Of a stretch of 24,928 bases of DNA, positions 7,448-13,618 are shown one piece after another. Source of the DNA: a virus. The first letter of the stretch is position 1. Every line of letters begins with the position of its first letter. The translations under genes were made by a program, and so were the position numbers. The notes below the pieces were generated by a model. That model was not told the DNA's origin. It did no database searches and was given only the letters and a program-made list of their open reading frames with translations. Location of the stretch: the IMG/VR virus record IMGVR_UViG_3300050025_000018, positions 1 through 24,928 of that record, one strand, 5' to 3'.

Positions 7448-8794
7448 ATGGACGTTGACGGCGCAGTAATGGACGCGGTTGAGGTTGACAGTGCCGGCGC
7501 GCAGGATGGCGCCGAAGAGACGCAAGTCGAAGAAACTACACAGCAAGACGGCGGCGCGCAGAATCAACAAGAGGACGGAAAAGCCGCCGATTCCAAAGAC
7601 CCCTACACGACGCAATTCTCCCGCGACTACCGGGCGGCGATGAAGGCGCTCGAAGCGCAGCACCCGGAGCAAGCAAAGTTTCTCAGACAGGCCCGTGACA
7701 ATCATGCGCGGCTATTTGCCTTGACTCAGCTTGAGCCAAAAGGAATAGATGGTGTGCGCGAACGCTACGCCATGCTGGACGGGCTGGTGCGCGGTGACTT
7801 CAAGGGTCCAGAGGCGCTAACCGCGATTCAGGAAGAATTAGCCGGTGTAGAGGAAGTCGATAACCTACTGATTTCTGGCGATCCCAAGGCATTTGACGCG
7901 CTGGGTGAGGATTTCAACGCAGGGCTGGCGAAACTCGCGCCGGCGTACCTTGAGCGCATTGCCAAGAACGATCCTGCGGCATTTGAGGCGGCAGTGCTGC
8001 CGCATTTCGTCTCCACGCTGGCCGGGAGCGATCTGGTCAAGGAATTTAACGCTCTCGTGGACGTGCTCAACTCCAAGGATGACCCGCGTTTTGACGATGC
8101 GACTAAAATGAAGTTCGCCATGACGCAACTCGGCAAGATGGGCCAATGGTTGAATGGGTTGCAGGCGAAAGCTGGGGAAATCAAGCCTGCGGGCGCGACG
8201 GCGGACGGTGGGAAGAACAGTATCGCCGAGGAGCGCGCGCAACTTGAGCAGGAACGCCAAACAATTCATTGGGATACGAAAATCAAGCCCGGAATAGTGG
8301 CGCATGAAAATAAGACATTCGACACGCTGTTTGACCCCTACCAGAAGCGGCTCAAGCTGGACCAGGGAGCCAAGGAAGATTTGCAGCAGGCATTCAAGGC
8401 GGGATTGACCAAGGCCGGGAACTCCGATGCTGAATATCTGCGCCAGATGAAGATTTACCGGGCACAGAAGAATCCCGACCCGGTAGCAGTGGCGAATTTC
8501 GTCAGAAATGCGATCAACAAGCACTCCAAGCCGGTGATGGAGGCGCTGATTAAGGCGCGGTATTCGCCATTCTTGGCCGGGAAGCCCAAGCCGATAGTGC
8601 AGGCAGGAAATAACGGCAACGGCACAAAACCCGGCCCGGTATCGCCGAACGTGGAGGTCCGTACCGTGATGCCTCCGCGCAACGAGATTGATTTCCAAGG
8701 CACTCCGGTGGACTGGATGGCCAGCACGCGACCGGGCGGCAAGCAGTACCGGCTCTACAGCGGCAAGGTGATTCAGGTTCGACCGGGTACATAA
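7448..8794 (+). CDS. Scaffold-like head assembly protein (putative)
   Basis: A 448-residue protein between portal and major capsid, the usual place for a scaffolding protein that guides prohead assembly and is then lost. The first 50 residues are very acidic and Gln-rich and look disordered. Residues about 55-370 are mostly helical (FSRDYRAAMKALEAQHPEQA) with a heptad-like segment near 258-275 (SIAEERAQLEQERQTIHWD). The C-terminal 60 residues are Pro/Gly-rich and basic (MPPRNEIDFQGTPVDWMAST). An acidic head, long helices and a basic tail suit a scaffold that binds capsid subunits electrostatically. I see no protease motif. The ATG at 7448 has a GAGGAG site 5 bases upstream. Assignment is by position and composition. 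Confidence 0.6.
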   Translation: MDVDGAVMDAVEVDSAGAQDGAEETQVEETTQQDGGAQNQQEDGKAADSKDPYTTQFSRDYRAAMKALEAQHPEQAKFLRQARDNHARLFALTQLEPKGIDGVRERYAMLDGLVRGDFKGPEALTAIQEELAGVEEVDNLLISGDPKAFDALGEDFNAGLAKLAPAYLERIAKNDPAAFEAAVLPHFVSTLAGSDLVKEFNALVDVLNSKDDPRFDDATKMKFAMTQLGKMGQWLNGLQAKAGEIKPAGATADGGKNSIAEERAQLEQERQTIHWDTKIKPGIVAHENKTFDTLFDPYQKRLKLDQGAKEDLQQAFKAGLTKAGNSDAEYLRQMKIYRAQKNPDPVAVANFVRNAINKHSKPVMEALIKARYSPFLAGKPKPIVQAGNNGNGTKPGPVSPNVEVRTVMPPRNEIDFQGTPVDWMASTRPGGKQYRLYSGKVIQVRPGT

Positions 8795-8829
8795 TACTGG
8801 CTTCATCAATCCAACTTAGGAGAATCATC

Positions 8830-9144
8830 ATGTACCCAACTACCCAATCCGTTCCATCTTCGATCCTTGCAGGAGTAGCGCAAGGATATTCGTCCCAACT
8901 CTGTCAAGCAGAACAACCTTCGTCGGGAATCGCATCGAGGGTTGGGGAACTCCAAAAAGCCGTTGCAGAAATCTGCGAAGCCGCATACAACATTCGTGGA
9001 GCTTTAGGTATTTTGGTTCCTACTGAGGTCGGCAAGAATGCGGTCGCTCCATCATCGCTTACTGAATTGCTTCTCAGTCTGCGCCACCAATTAACCCAGG
9101 CAAACTCTGAATTGCGGGATGTTTTGACGCATATCAACTCTTAG
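8830..9144 (+). CDS. Small helical head-region protein, unknown function
   Basis: A 104-residue protein between the scaffold-like gene and the capsid leader. A TAGGAG ribosome binding site lies 8 bases before the ATG, in an otherwise plain 35-base gap. The first 35 residues are Ser/Gln-rich and probably flexible. The rest appears as two helices (VGELQKAVAEICEAAYNIRG and LTELLLSLRHQLTQANSELR). It could be a minor head, decoration or assembly factor given its place; nothing identifies it. It ends at the start of a terminator-like hairpin region, so it may be the last gene of one transcript. Confidence 0.6.
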   Translation: MYPTTQSVPSSILAGVAQGYSSQLCQAEQPSSGIASRVGELQKAVAEICEAAYNIRGALGILVPTEVGKNAVAPSSLTELLLSLRHQLTQANSELRDVLTHINS

Positions 9145-9153
9145 CCTACCGGC

Positions 9154-9179
9154 GCAATAGCACTTGTGCTATGCTTTTT
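9154..9179 (+). terminator. Terminator-like hairpin upstream of the capsid gene
   Basis: ATAGCA and TGCTAT arms flank a CTTG loop. The helix extends by GCA/TGC with one bulged A (left arm 9154-9163, right arm 9166-9174), and five T follow (9175-9179). This is the shape of an intrinsic terminator. CTACC (9146-9150) could also pair with GGTAG (9180-9184) around it. I found no convincing promoter between it and the capsid gene, so partial termination or phage antitermination would be needed. A purely structural role is possible. Confidence 0.4.
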
Positions 9180-9184
9180 GGTAG

Positions 9185-9309
9185 AGATTGACGTTCGATA
9201 GGAGTTGCGCCCTTGAGAAGCTGACTTGCCTCAGCAAATTAGCATGGCAGGCCGGAAAGACGGCCATTAAGTTCAGGCCCGTTCTCAGCCGGGTTTCTAA
9301 AGAGTAAGC
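9185..9309 (+). other. Non-coding stretch ahead of the capsid leader
   Basis: No gene is visible here. The stretch holds several short hairpins: GCTGA/TCAGC (9220-9224 with 9231-9235, CTTGCC loop), GGCCG/CGGCC (9250-9254 with 9261-9265) and a weak CCCG/CGGG pair (9279-9282 with 9289-9292). A TTCAGG at 9272-9277 could compete for the left arm of the capsid leader helix. A nine-codon open frame (9244-9270) lacks a ribosome binding site. No good promoter was found. Confidence 0.4.
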
Positions 9310-9384
9310 CCTGAATGAAGCAGTTGATGGGACATCAACGCCGGGGCGCGAAAGCGCAGCCGAGCTTTATTCAGGAGCATTATC
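9310..9384 (+). promoter_or_regulatory. Structured three-way-junction leader of the capsid gene
   Basis: The 75 bases before the capsid ATG fold on paper into a compact junction. P1 pairs 9310-9320 with 9365-9375 (11 pairs, one G-U). P2 pairs 9323-9329 with 9333-9339 (7 pairs, GGA loop). P3 pairs 9342-9344 with 9360-9362, then after a small internal loop 9346-9349 with 9354-9357 around a GAAA tetraloop. Each junction strand is only two bases. P1 covers CAGG of the capsid Shine-Dalgarno AGGAG (9373-9377). The pairing is seen directly; a regulatory role is inferred. Confidence 0.55.
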
Positions 9385-10749
9385 ATGGGCGTACCGATGG
9401 TAGAACTGGCCGCAGAGGCCATTGAACTGGATGCGTGGGTACAGGAAATTCCTGATTATCAAGCGCATTTTGACCGTTTTCTCACCCGCCTCGAAAAATC
9501 CGCACACAAAATGGACATTTCCAACTACACGACTGGCGGCGGCCAGAGCCGTCAGCCGATGCGTGTTCCGTTCCGTGGGCAGGGCGGCGCTGCAATCCAA
9601 CAGGCAACCGCCGACACCTCCAGCGCAATCTTTATCTGGAATCGCGGCACCGGCTCGAACTATGGTGGCTTCACCGCTGCCCCTGTTCGTCTGGTCAACA
9701 CCTGCGAAATCTCCAACCTCACCCAGCAGGCAACCGACGGCAAGGACCGTGGCCTGGTCAAGATCAAGCGCGAAGAGCTTCAGAACTCGCTCAAGGTGTT
9801 TGACAACGGCGTGGAAGCACTTCTACACCGCGACGGCTCCGGCACCATTGGAGTTATCGGACCTCTCGGAACCATCAACAGCACGACCGGCGGCGGAATC
9901 TCTGGCAGCGCAACCTATTCCAGCATCACCGGCATCGACAACGCGACTGCTTTTCAAGATCAGCAGACCGTTACTGCGCTGTCGGCGGTTGGTGGCACCA
10001 GTCATGGCTCCTTCACCATCTCCTTCATTGACCATGTGGCCAATATCCTCTACTGCACCTCTGCATTGCCTTCAACGGCTGGCGGACCGGCAGTAGGCGA
10101 CATTCTGGTTGTGCAGGGCGGAACCGGCGCGGCTGCATCGTCCATTCTCGGCAAGGATTATTGGCTCCAGAATGGCAATGTGGGCACCATCGGCGGCGTG
10201 AGCAAGGCTGATTGGCCCGGACGGCTTTCGACCCCCACCATCAACTTTGGCGGGACTGGAACCATCGTTCCGCAGACCGCACAGCGCGTAGAAGCCATTC
10301 GTATGCGTGCAATGGGCGACGACTACGACGCGAACGAGAAGGGCTTCTGGCTGGCGAATCCCGCGCAGGGCGTGGCACTCTCCAACCAGTTCTACGGCCC
10401 CGGCTACACCCGTCTGGATGAGGGCAACCGCGAGAATGTTCCCGATTTGGCCCGCAAGATGATGCAGAAAACCGTGCTGGGTGATGATGTGGTCTGGGCA
10501 TCGACCGCAGAAGCTACCCGCATGGATTACATCATCCCCGACACATGGTACTTCGGCGAACTGTTCCCGACGCGGCTGCACGAATGGACCCCCGGAAACA
10601 CTGTTGCTGCTGTCCCGGCCATCGCCGGTTCTGCTAGTCAGACGTATTATGACAGCACTATGTTTGCATACGAGAGGGGATTTCAGCTCGTTTGTAATGA
10701 CCCGAAACGTAACTTCTATCTGCAAGGATTGCCGGTAGTGCAGCTTTAA
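9385..10749 (+). CDS. Major capsid protein (HK97-fold, putative)
   Basis: A 454-residue protein in the capsid position after portal and scaffold. The N terminus is helical (VELAAEAIELDAWVQEIPDYQ). A flexible segment (TGGGQSRQPMRVPFRGQGG) and an FIWNRGTGSNYGG segment follow. Residues about 160-270 are Gly/Ser/Thr-rich and beta-like and look like a surface domain inserted in the core. The C-terminal part (SQTYYDSTMFAYERGFQLVCNDPKRNFYLQG) resembles the closing strands of capsid P-domains. Codon choice is cleaner and richer in C-ending codons than in neighbouring genes, as expected for the most abundant protein. The start is fixed by AGGAG 7 bases upstream; the ATG at 9397 has no such site. The HK97 fold is inferred. 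Confidence 0.8.
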   Translation: MGVPMVELAAEAIELDAWVQEIPDYQAHFDRFLTRLEKSAHKMDISNYTTGGGQSRQPMRVPFRGQGGAAIQQATADTSSAIFIWNRGTGSNYGGFTAAPVRLVNTCEISNLTQQATDGKDRGLVKIKREELQNSLKVFDNGVEALLHRDGSGTIGVIGPLGTINSTTGGGISGSATYSSITGIDNATAFQDQQTVTALSAVGGTSHGSFTISFIDHVANILYCTSALPSTAGGPAVGDILVVQGGTGAAASSILGKDYWLQNGNVGTIGGVSKADWPGRLSTPTINFGGTGTIVPQTAQRVEAIRMRAMGDDYDANEKGFWLANPAQGVALSNQFYGPGYTRLDEGNRENVPDLARKMMQKTVLGDDVVWASTAEATRMDYIIPDTWYFGELFPTRLHEWTPGNTVAAVPAIAGSASQTYYDSTMFAYERGFQLVCNDPKRNFYLQGLPVVQL

Positions 10750-10754
10750 CCCAT

Positions 10755-10802
10755 CGGCTGATGATAAGCCGTAACCGCTTAGGGGGTGAGCGCATCACCC
10801 CC
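10755..10802 (+). promoter_or_regulatory. Double hairpin between capsid and co-chaperonin genes
   Basis: Two hairpins fill the 65-base gap. CGGCT/AGCCG (10755-10759 with 10767-10771, 7-base loop) comes first. A strong eight-pair stem GGGGGTGA/TCACCCCC (10782-10789 with 10795-10802, GCGCA loop) comes second. The second ends at the base before the GGAG ribosome binding site (10803-10806) of the next gene. No U tract follows, so it is not a standard terminator. It may protect the 3' end of capsid mRNA or reduce downstream translation. Confidence 0.5.
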
Positions 10803-10814
10803 GGAGACAGAGAC

Positions 10815-11171
10815 ATGAAGCTGAACGAGACAGTTCCGATTGAGACATTCCTCGATGTGCTGTTGATCGAGGAGATTCCGGTAGAGAACGCGACCGATAC
10901 CGGAATTGTGACGGCGGACGGAGCACAGATTATTCGCTCTGCCAAAGCAGTGCGTAAACCGATGACCGGCAAGGTGCTTTCGTGCGGTGAACGGTTTCCA
11001 ATGTCGGGCGTATGGGTGGACAATCCCTATCGCCCTGGTGATGTAGTGAGGACCAATGAGTTTGGACGCGACTACATTGTGCTTAACCCCGATGACGAAT
11101 TCAGGCCGGACGCGGTGAAGTATTACCTGATCCGGTATGAGGACGTGATAGGCAAGGTAGCAAATGCGTAG
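10815..11171 (+). CDS. GroES-like co-chaperonin (putative)
   Basis: A 118-residue protein resembling the Cpn10/GroES family, the lid of the GroEL folding chamber. An N-terminal strand (FLDVLLIEEIP) is followed by a segment in the mobile-loop position (NATDTGIVTADGAQII), where a hydrophobic GIV or QII could be the GroEL-binding tip. Then come KPMTGKVLSCGERF and YRPGDVVRTNEFG, matching GroES-type turns (G-V-V-A-G, then V-G-D-x-V), and a final strand pair ending YYLIRYEDVIGKV, like the GroES C terminus. Length is slightly above the usual 95-100. I chose the ATG at 10815 because GGAG sits 8 bases upstream; an in-frame ATG at 10761 would translate through both hairpins. It follows the capsid gene directly, as expected for a capsid-folding helper such as T4 gp31. 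A homology search is needed to confirm. Confidence 0.65.
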   Translation: MKLNETVPIETFLDVLLIEEIPVENATDTGIVTADGAQIIRSAKAVRKPMTGKVLSCGERFPMSGVWVDNPYRPGDVVRTNEFGRDYIVLNPDDEFRPDAVKYYLIRYEDVIGKVANA

Positions 11172-11808
11172 GCATTGCCCCACGTGGTTTCAGGACCGGC
11201 TCTCTCGCGTTGGCGGTCATAACCCGCACGGCGATCCGCGTTTTAAGCTCGTCTGGGGCGAATCGGAAACCATGCGTGACGGCGGCTACTTCACTAAGGA
11301 CGGTTACGAGGGATACCGTGATGTACCGGCGCTTGGAGGCGATGCGGCATGGTGCCTGATGATGTGGGAACCTGCCTTCATGCACGGTTCGTCCTATCGC
11401 TGGTACAAGGACCACACCGACGAGAACACCGGCCTCGTGACGCTTGGACAGTATCCCTATCATGGGCGCTATCGGCTCATAAAAAAGCTGGTTCACCGTG
11501 AACTGATTGATGGTAATTGCCACACATGGCGCATGGAGCCGACGCATTTCATTTTGGATGTGATGGTGCCGCTCATCATTGGTTGGAACAAGCTCACGAA
11601 CGAGCAACGGCTTGCAGTGATTTACGAGGAGCAGGCCAAAGAGGAGAAAGAGGCAGACCGCATCTTGGACGATTCAATGACGGCCTGCCGGATTAGCCGT
11701 GGATCACCGATGGTGCAGAAGCGGCTTGAGTTGATGGAGCGAACAATGGGGCAGGCAATGGCAATCGCTGCTTCGACACAACGCGGTATTCACCAGATTG
11801 GAGTCTGA
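11164..11808 (+). CDS. Hypothetical virion-region protein
   Basis: A 214-residue protein that starts eight bases inside the co-chaperonin gene. It is rich in Trp, Tyr and Gly in its first 110 residues (RFKLVWGESETMRDGGYF, YRWYKDH, LGQYPYHGRYRLIKKLVH). A helical, charged second half follows (LAVIYEEQAKEEKEADRI). The style suggests a compact globular domain with a helical tail. I do not recognise a named family. Its place between capsid and connector genes suggests a head-completion or assembly role. The ribosome binding site is weak (AAGG), which fits coupling to the upstream gene. Confidence 0.65.
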   Translation: MRRHCPTWFQDRLSRVGGHNPHGDPRFKLVWGESETMRDGGYFTKDGYEGYRDVPALGGDAAWCLMMWEPAFMHGSSYRWYKDHTDENTGLVTLGQYPYHGRYRLIKKLVHRELIDGNCHTWRMEPTHFILDVMVPLIIGWNKLTNEQRLAVIYEEQAKEEKEADRILDDSMTACRISRGSPMVQKRLELMERTMGQAMAIAASTQRGIHQIGV

Positions 11809-11809
11809 C

Positions 11810-12652
11810 ATGGCAGAGATCAAGCAAATTCACGGCTTTACCGATCCACTTTCCGTATCGCAGATGCGAACGCAGAACCCGGACCTTTTCGAGACGAAGC
11901 TTCCCCGTATGTTCCCGATTCACCGGCACATCTACATCTTCTCGACAGCGCGGCGCGACTTTCCCAAGAAACACGTCTATTGGGCACAGGGCGTATTGCG
12001 CGGCTGTCACAAGGGCGAACGGTACGTCTGTTGCGGGTCTATTGCTGACCCTCCGCAGCAACTTTCCGTTGATCCAGATCGTGGCGGCTTGCGCGTGGAT
12101 GTTGAGCCGCGAGACGAGGCCGGATGGCGGGTTGCGATTGACATTCTCAATCCCAACAATCCGAGTCTGGACCCGTATATCCACCTCAACAGCCAGCAAG
12201 CGGCGCTCTATGCTACCGGCCAGAATGTTGACCTGATTCGCTACGGCCTGTTCCCTTCGCTGAACGAGACTCCGACCGATGCGGAGTTGGAAAAGGCGGA
12301 AGCAGTACGGAATGACAGCTATCAAAAACTGGTCGATGAGGCGTTTCAGGAGCAGGCATCAAACCCGCAAGGTTTCAGGATGTGGCTGCGGAACAATCCA
12401 GACGTAAACACGGCTATGGAAGCGTTGGGCATCACCGCCGATTGGCATACCAAGGCTGAAATCAAGGCAACCTGCCCGAATTGCGGCGACACGATCAAGG
12501 CCGGTATCGCGTTCCACAAGTCCAGCGCCGGTGTGCTTTGCATTATCGACCCTGAGCGCGCGGCAAAGGCAGGCGTCAGGGTTGAGCAGGATGAGGATGA
12601 GCCGCAGAGACGTGGGCCTGGGCGTCCACGTAAGGACTCAGTAGCGGCCTAA
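11810..12652 (+). CDS. Protein with Cys/His cluster and AT-hook-like C terminus, unknown function
   Basis: A 280-residue protein. The ATG at 11810 is preferred because TTGGAG lies 6 bases upstream; the frame is also open from a TTG at 11798, which would overlap that site. Residues 1-150 are a globular domain with aromatic and basic stretches (RHIYIFSTARRDFPKKHVYW). Cys222, Cys225, His236 and Cys244 form a C-x2-C-x10-H-x7-C pattern that could bind zinc (CPNCGDTIKAGIAFH). The C terminus ends RRGPGRPRKDS, close to the AT-hook core GRP that grips the minor groove of A/T-rich DNA. Similar tails also occur by chance in basic proteins. The combination suggests a nucleic-acid-binding head protein. 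The gene overlaps nothing downstream and is followed by a large hairpin. Confidence 0.65.
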   Translation: MAEIKQIHGFTDPLSVSQMRTQNPDLFETKLPRMFPIHRHIYIFSTARRDFPKKHVYWAQGVLRGCHKGERYVCCGSIADPPQQLSVDPDRGGLRVDVEPRDEAGWRVAIDILNPNNPSLDPYIHLNSQQAALYATGQNVDLIRYGLFPSLNETPTDAELEKAEAVRNDSYQKLVDEAFQEQASNPQGFRMWLRNNPDVNTAMEALGITADWHTKAEIKATCPNCGDTIKAGIAFHKSSAGVLCIIDPERAAKAGVRVEQDEDEPQRRGPGRPRKDSVAA

Positions 12653-12655
12653 CAG

Positions 12656-12727
12656 CTTGGGCGGAGGGCTGTGATGTTTGATTCGGTGCCATGTCTCCAT
12701 CGGGTTTGCAGCGCGGCACCGCCCAAG
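12656..12727 (+). promoter_or_regulatory. Large hairpin element in the 96-base gap
   Basis: CTTGGGCGG (12656-12664) pairs perfectly with CCGCCCAAG (12719-12727), enclosing 54 bases. A second perfect repeat, GGTGCC (12685-12690) with GGCACC (12715-12720), shares two bases with the first. The two helices either stack with slight trimming or exclude each other. No U tract follows. The next gene's AAGGGGG ribosome binding site lies just downstream (12736-12742). An mRNA-structure role is inferred. Confidence 0.5.
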
Positions 12728-12748
12728 TAAGACTGAAGGGGGTTTGTG

Positions 12749-13570
12749 ATGGCCGAAGCGGTAATTGGTGGAAATATCCGGTATCCGTCGCTACAATCCA
12801 TCGCTAATCTCTTTCGTGCGTCTATCAACGATTCCTTCGCCGGGGCAACGAATACCCCCGGCGAGGGTCTGGTGATGGTGAACCTAAATCCCGACTTGCT
12901 CACCTTCATGGCAAGCGCAATCAGCGATGTTTACTCTGATCTTCGGAACGTGGGAGACCCGGCGCTGATTCTCGACAACTACATCCTTCTCGGAATCCCC
13001 CCGCTGGCGCAGATAGATTCCTCCGTGCAGGTGTGTCTTTCCTACGCTGGATATTTCAACGGTTTTATGTGGAGCAATCAGTGGGCTTTGCCGATTAGCT
13101 GTCAGACCGTTGAACGAGTTTGGGAGAGGAATAGTTCTACATCCCCAGTCGGTTCCTTTATACCAATGACTCCCGCTCCGTTTGGGCTTGCACCTTGTGC
13201 TCAAGGTTATTGCATGGGGCAATGGGAGATGCGCCAAAACGCGCTTTGGATGCCAGGAGCGATGCTCCCTGTTGATTTGCGTCTGCGCTGCCGCATCACA
13301 TTTCCCGAAGTTCTGGACCCTACAAATGTTGACTTCAACACGGCCTACGTTCCGATCCTGGGATGTAAAAACGCGGTTGTGGCGAAAATGCTGGTTCAAT
13401 ATGCGCGTCGTTTCGCTCCCGAACAATATGGGATGGCATCGCAGGAGGATACGAAGTTCATGGACAAGTTGAAACTGGAAGTAGTGCGCCAGATGCAGAA
13501 CACCGAATATCAGCGCATTGAATACGGGGAAGAGGCCACTGCCGGATTCGGTATATGGTCGCAACTCTAA
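12749..13570 (+). CDS. Structural protein, possible head-tail adaptor
   Basis: A 273-residue protein placed between head genes and the tail nozzle candidate, where podoviruses encode the adaptor ring under the portal. The start at 12749 is chosen for the AAGGGGG site 6 bases upstream; GTG at 12746 would add one residue. The N-terminal part is helical (YPSLQSIANLFRASINDSFA; LTFMASAISDVYSDLRNVGD). The middle is Trp/Pro/Cys-rich (MWSNQWALPIS, PCAQGYCMGQWEMRQNA). The end contains YVPILGCKNAVVAKMLVQYA and a helical tail (LKLEVVRQMQNTEYQRIEYG). Six cysteines are unusual among these proteins. The adaptor role comes from position only; a minor capsid protein is the main alternative. Confidence 0.6.
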   Translation: MAEAVIGGNIRYPSLQSIANLFRASINDSFAGATNTPGEGLVMVNLNPDLLTFMASAISDVYSDLRNVGDPALILDNYILLGIPPLAQIDSSVQVCLSYAGYFNGFMWSNQWALPISCQTVERVWERNSSTSPVGSFIPMTPAPFGLAPCAQGYCMGQWEMRQNALWMPGAMLPVDLRLRCRITFPEVLDPTNVDFNTAYVPILGCKNAVVAKMLVQYARRFAPEQYGMASQEDTKFMDKLKLEVVRQMQNTEYQRIEYGEEATAGFGIWSQL

Positions 13571-13571
13571 C

Positions 13572-13618
13572 GGCGCGAGGAGCGTCCGCAACCGCAACAA
13601 TGCGCTGAGGAGGCGCAT
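13572..13618 (+). promoter_or_regulatory. Hairpin leader with Shine-Dalgarno in a loop
   Basis: Two hairpins fill this 54-base gap. GGCGC (13572-13576) pairs with GCGTCC (13582-13587, one bulged T) around GAGGA. ATGCGC (13600-13605) pairs perfectly with GCGCAT (13613-13618) around the loop TGAGGAG, which contains the GAGGAG ribosome binding site. The ATG follows at 13625. The site is therefore exposed in a loop, with six paired bases between it and the start codon, a layout that would shorten the effective spacing when folded. Confidence 0.5.

Noticed and set aside
9194-9200. TTCGATA resembling a tRNA T-loop
   Set aside because: No T-stem, anticodon arm or acceptor stem can be built around it.
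9188-9216. TTGACG as a promoter -35 box
   Set aside because: No acceptable -10 hexamer at 16-18 bases spacing.
9244-9270. Leader-peptide-like mini-frame (eight residues)
   Set aside because: No Shine-Dalgarno and no run of regulatory codons.
9315-9425. 36-codon frame through the capsid leader and into the capsid gene
   Set aside because: Weak ribosome binding site, overlap with the capsid gene in another frame, and a basic low-complexity product; the exact RNA helices explain the sequence better. Not fully excluded.
10758-10764. CTGATGA resembling a hammerhead ribozyme core
   Set aside because: No matching GAAA segment or three helices around it; the bases form part of a simple hairpin.
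10761-10814. Upstream ATG that would extend the GroES-like protein by 18 residues
   Set aside because: It has no Shine-Dalgarno and would translate both hairpins; the ATG at 10815 has GGAG at good spacing.
11798-11809. TTG start for the protein starting at 11810
   Set aside because: The TTG overlaps the TTGGAG Shine-Dalgarno that serves the ATG at 11810.
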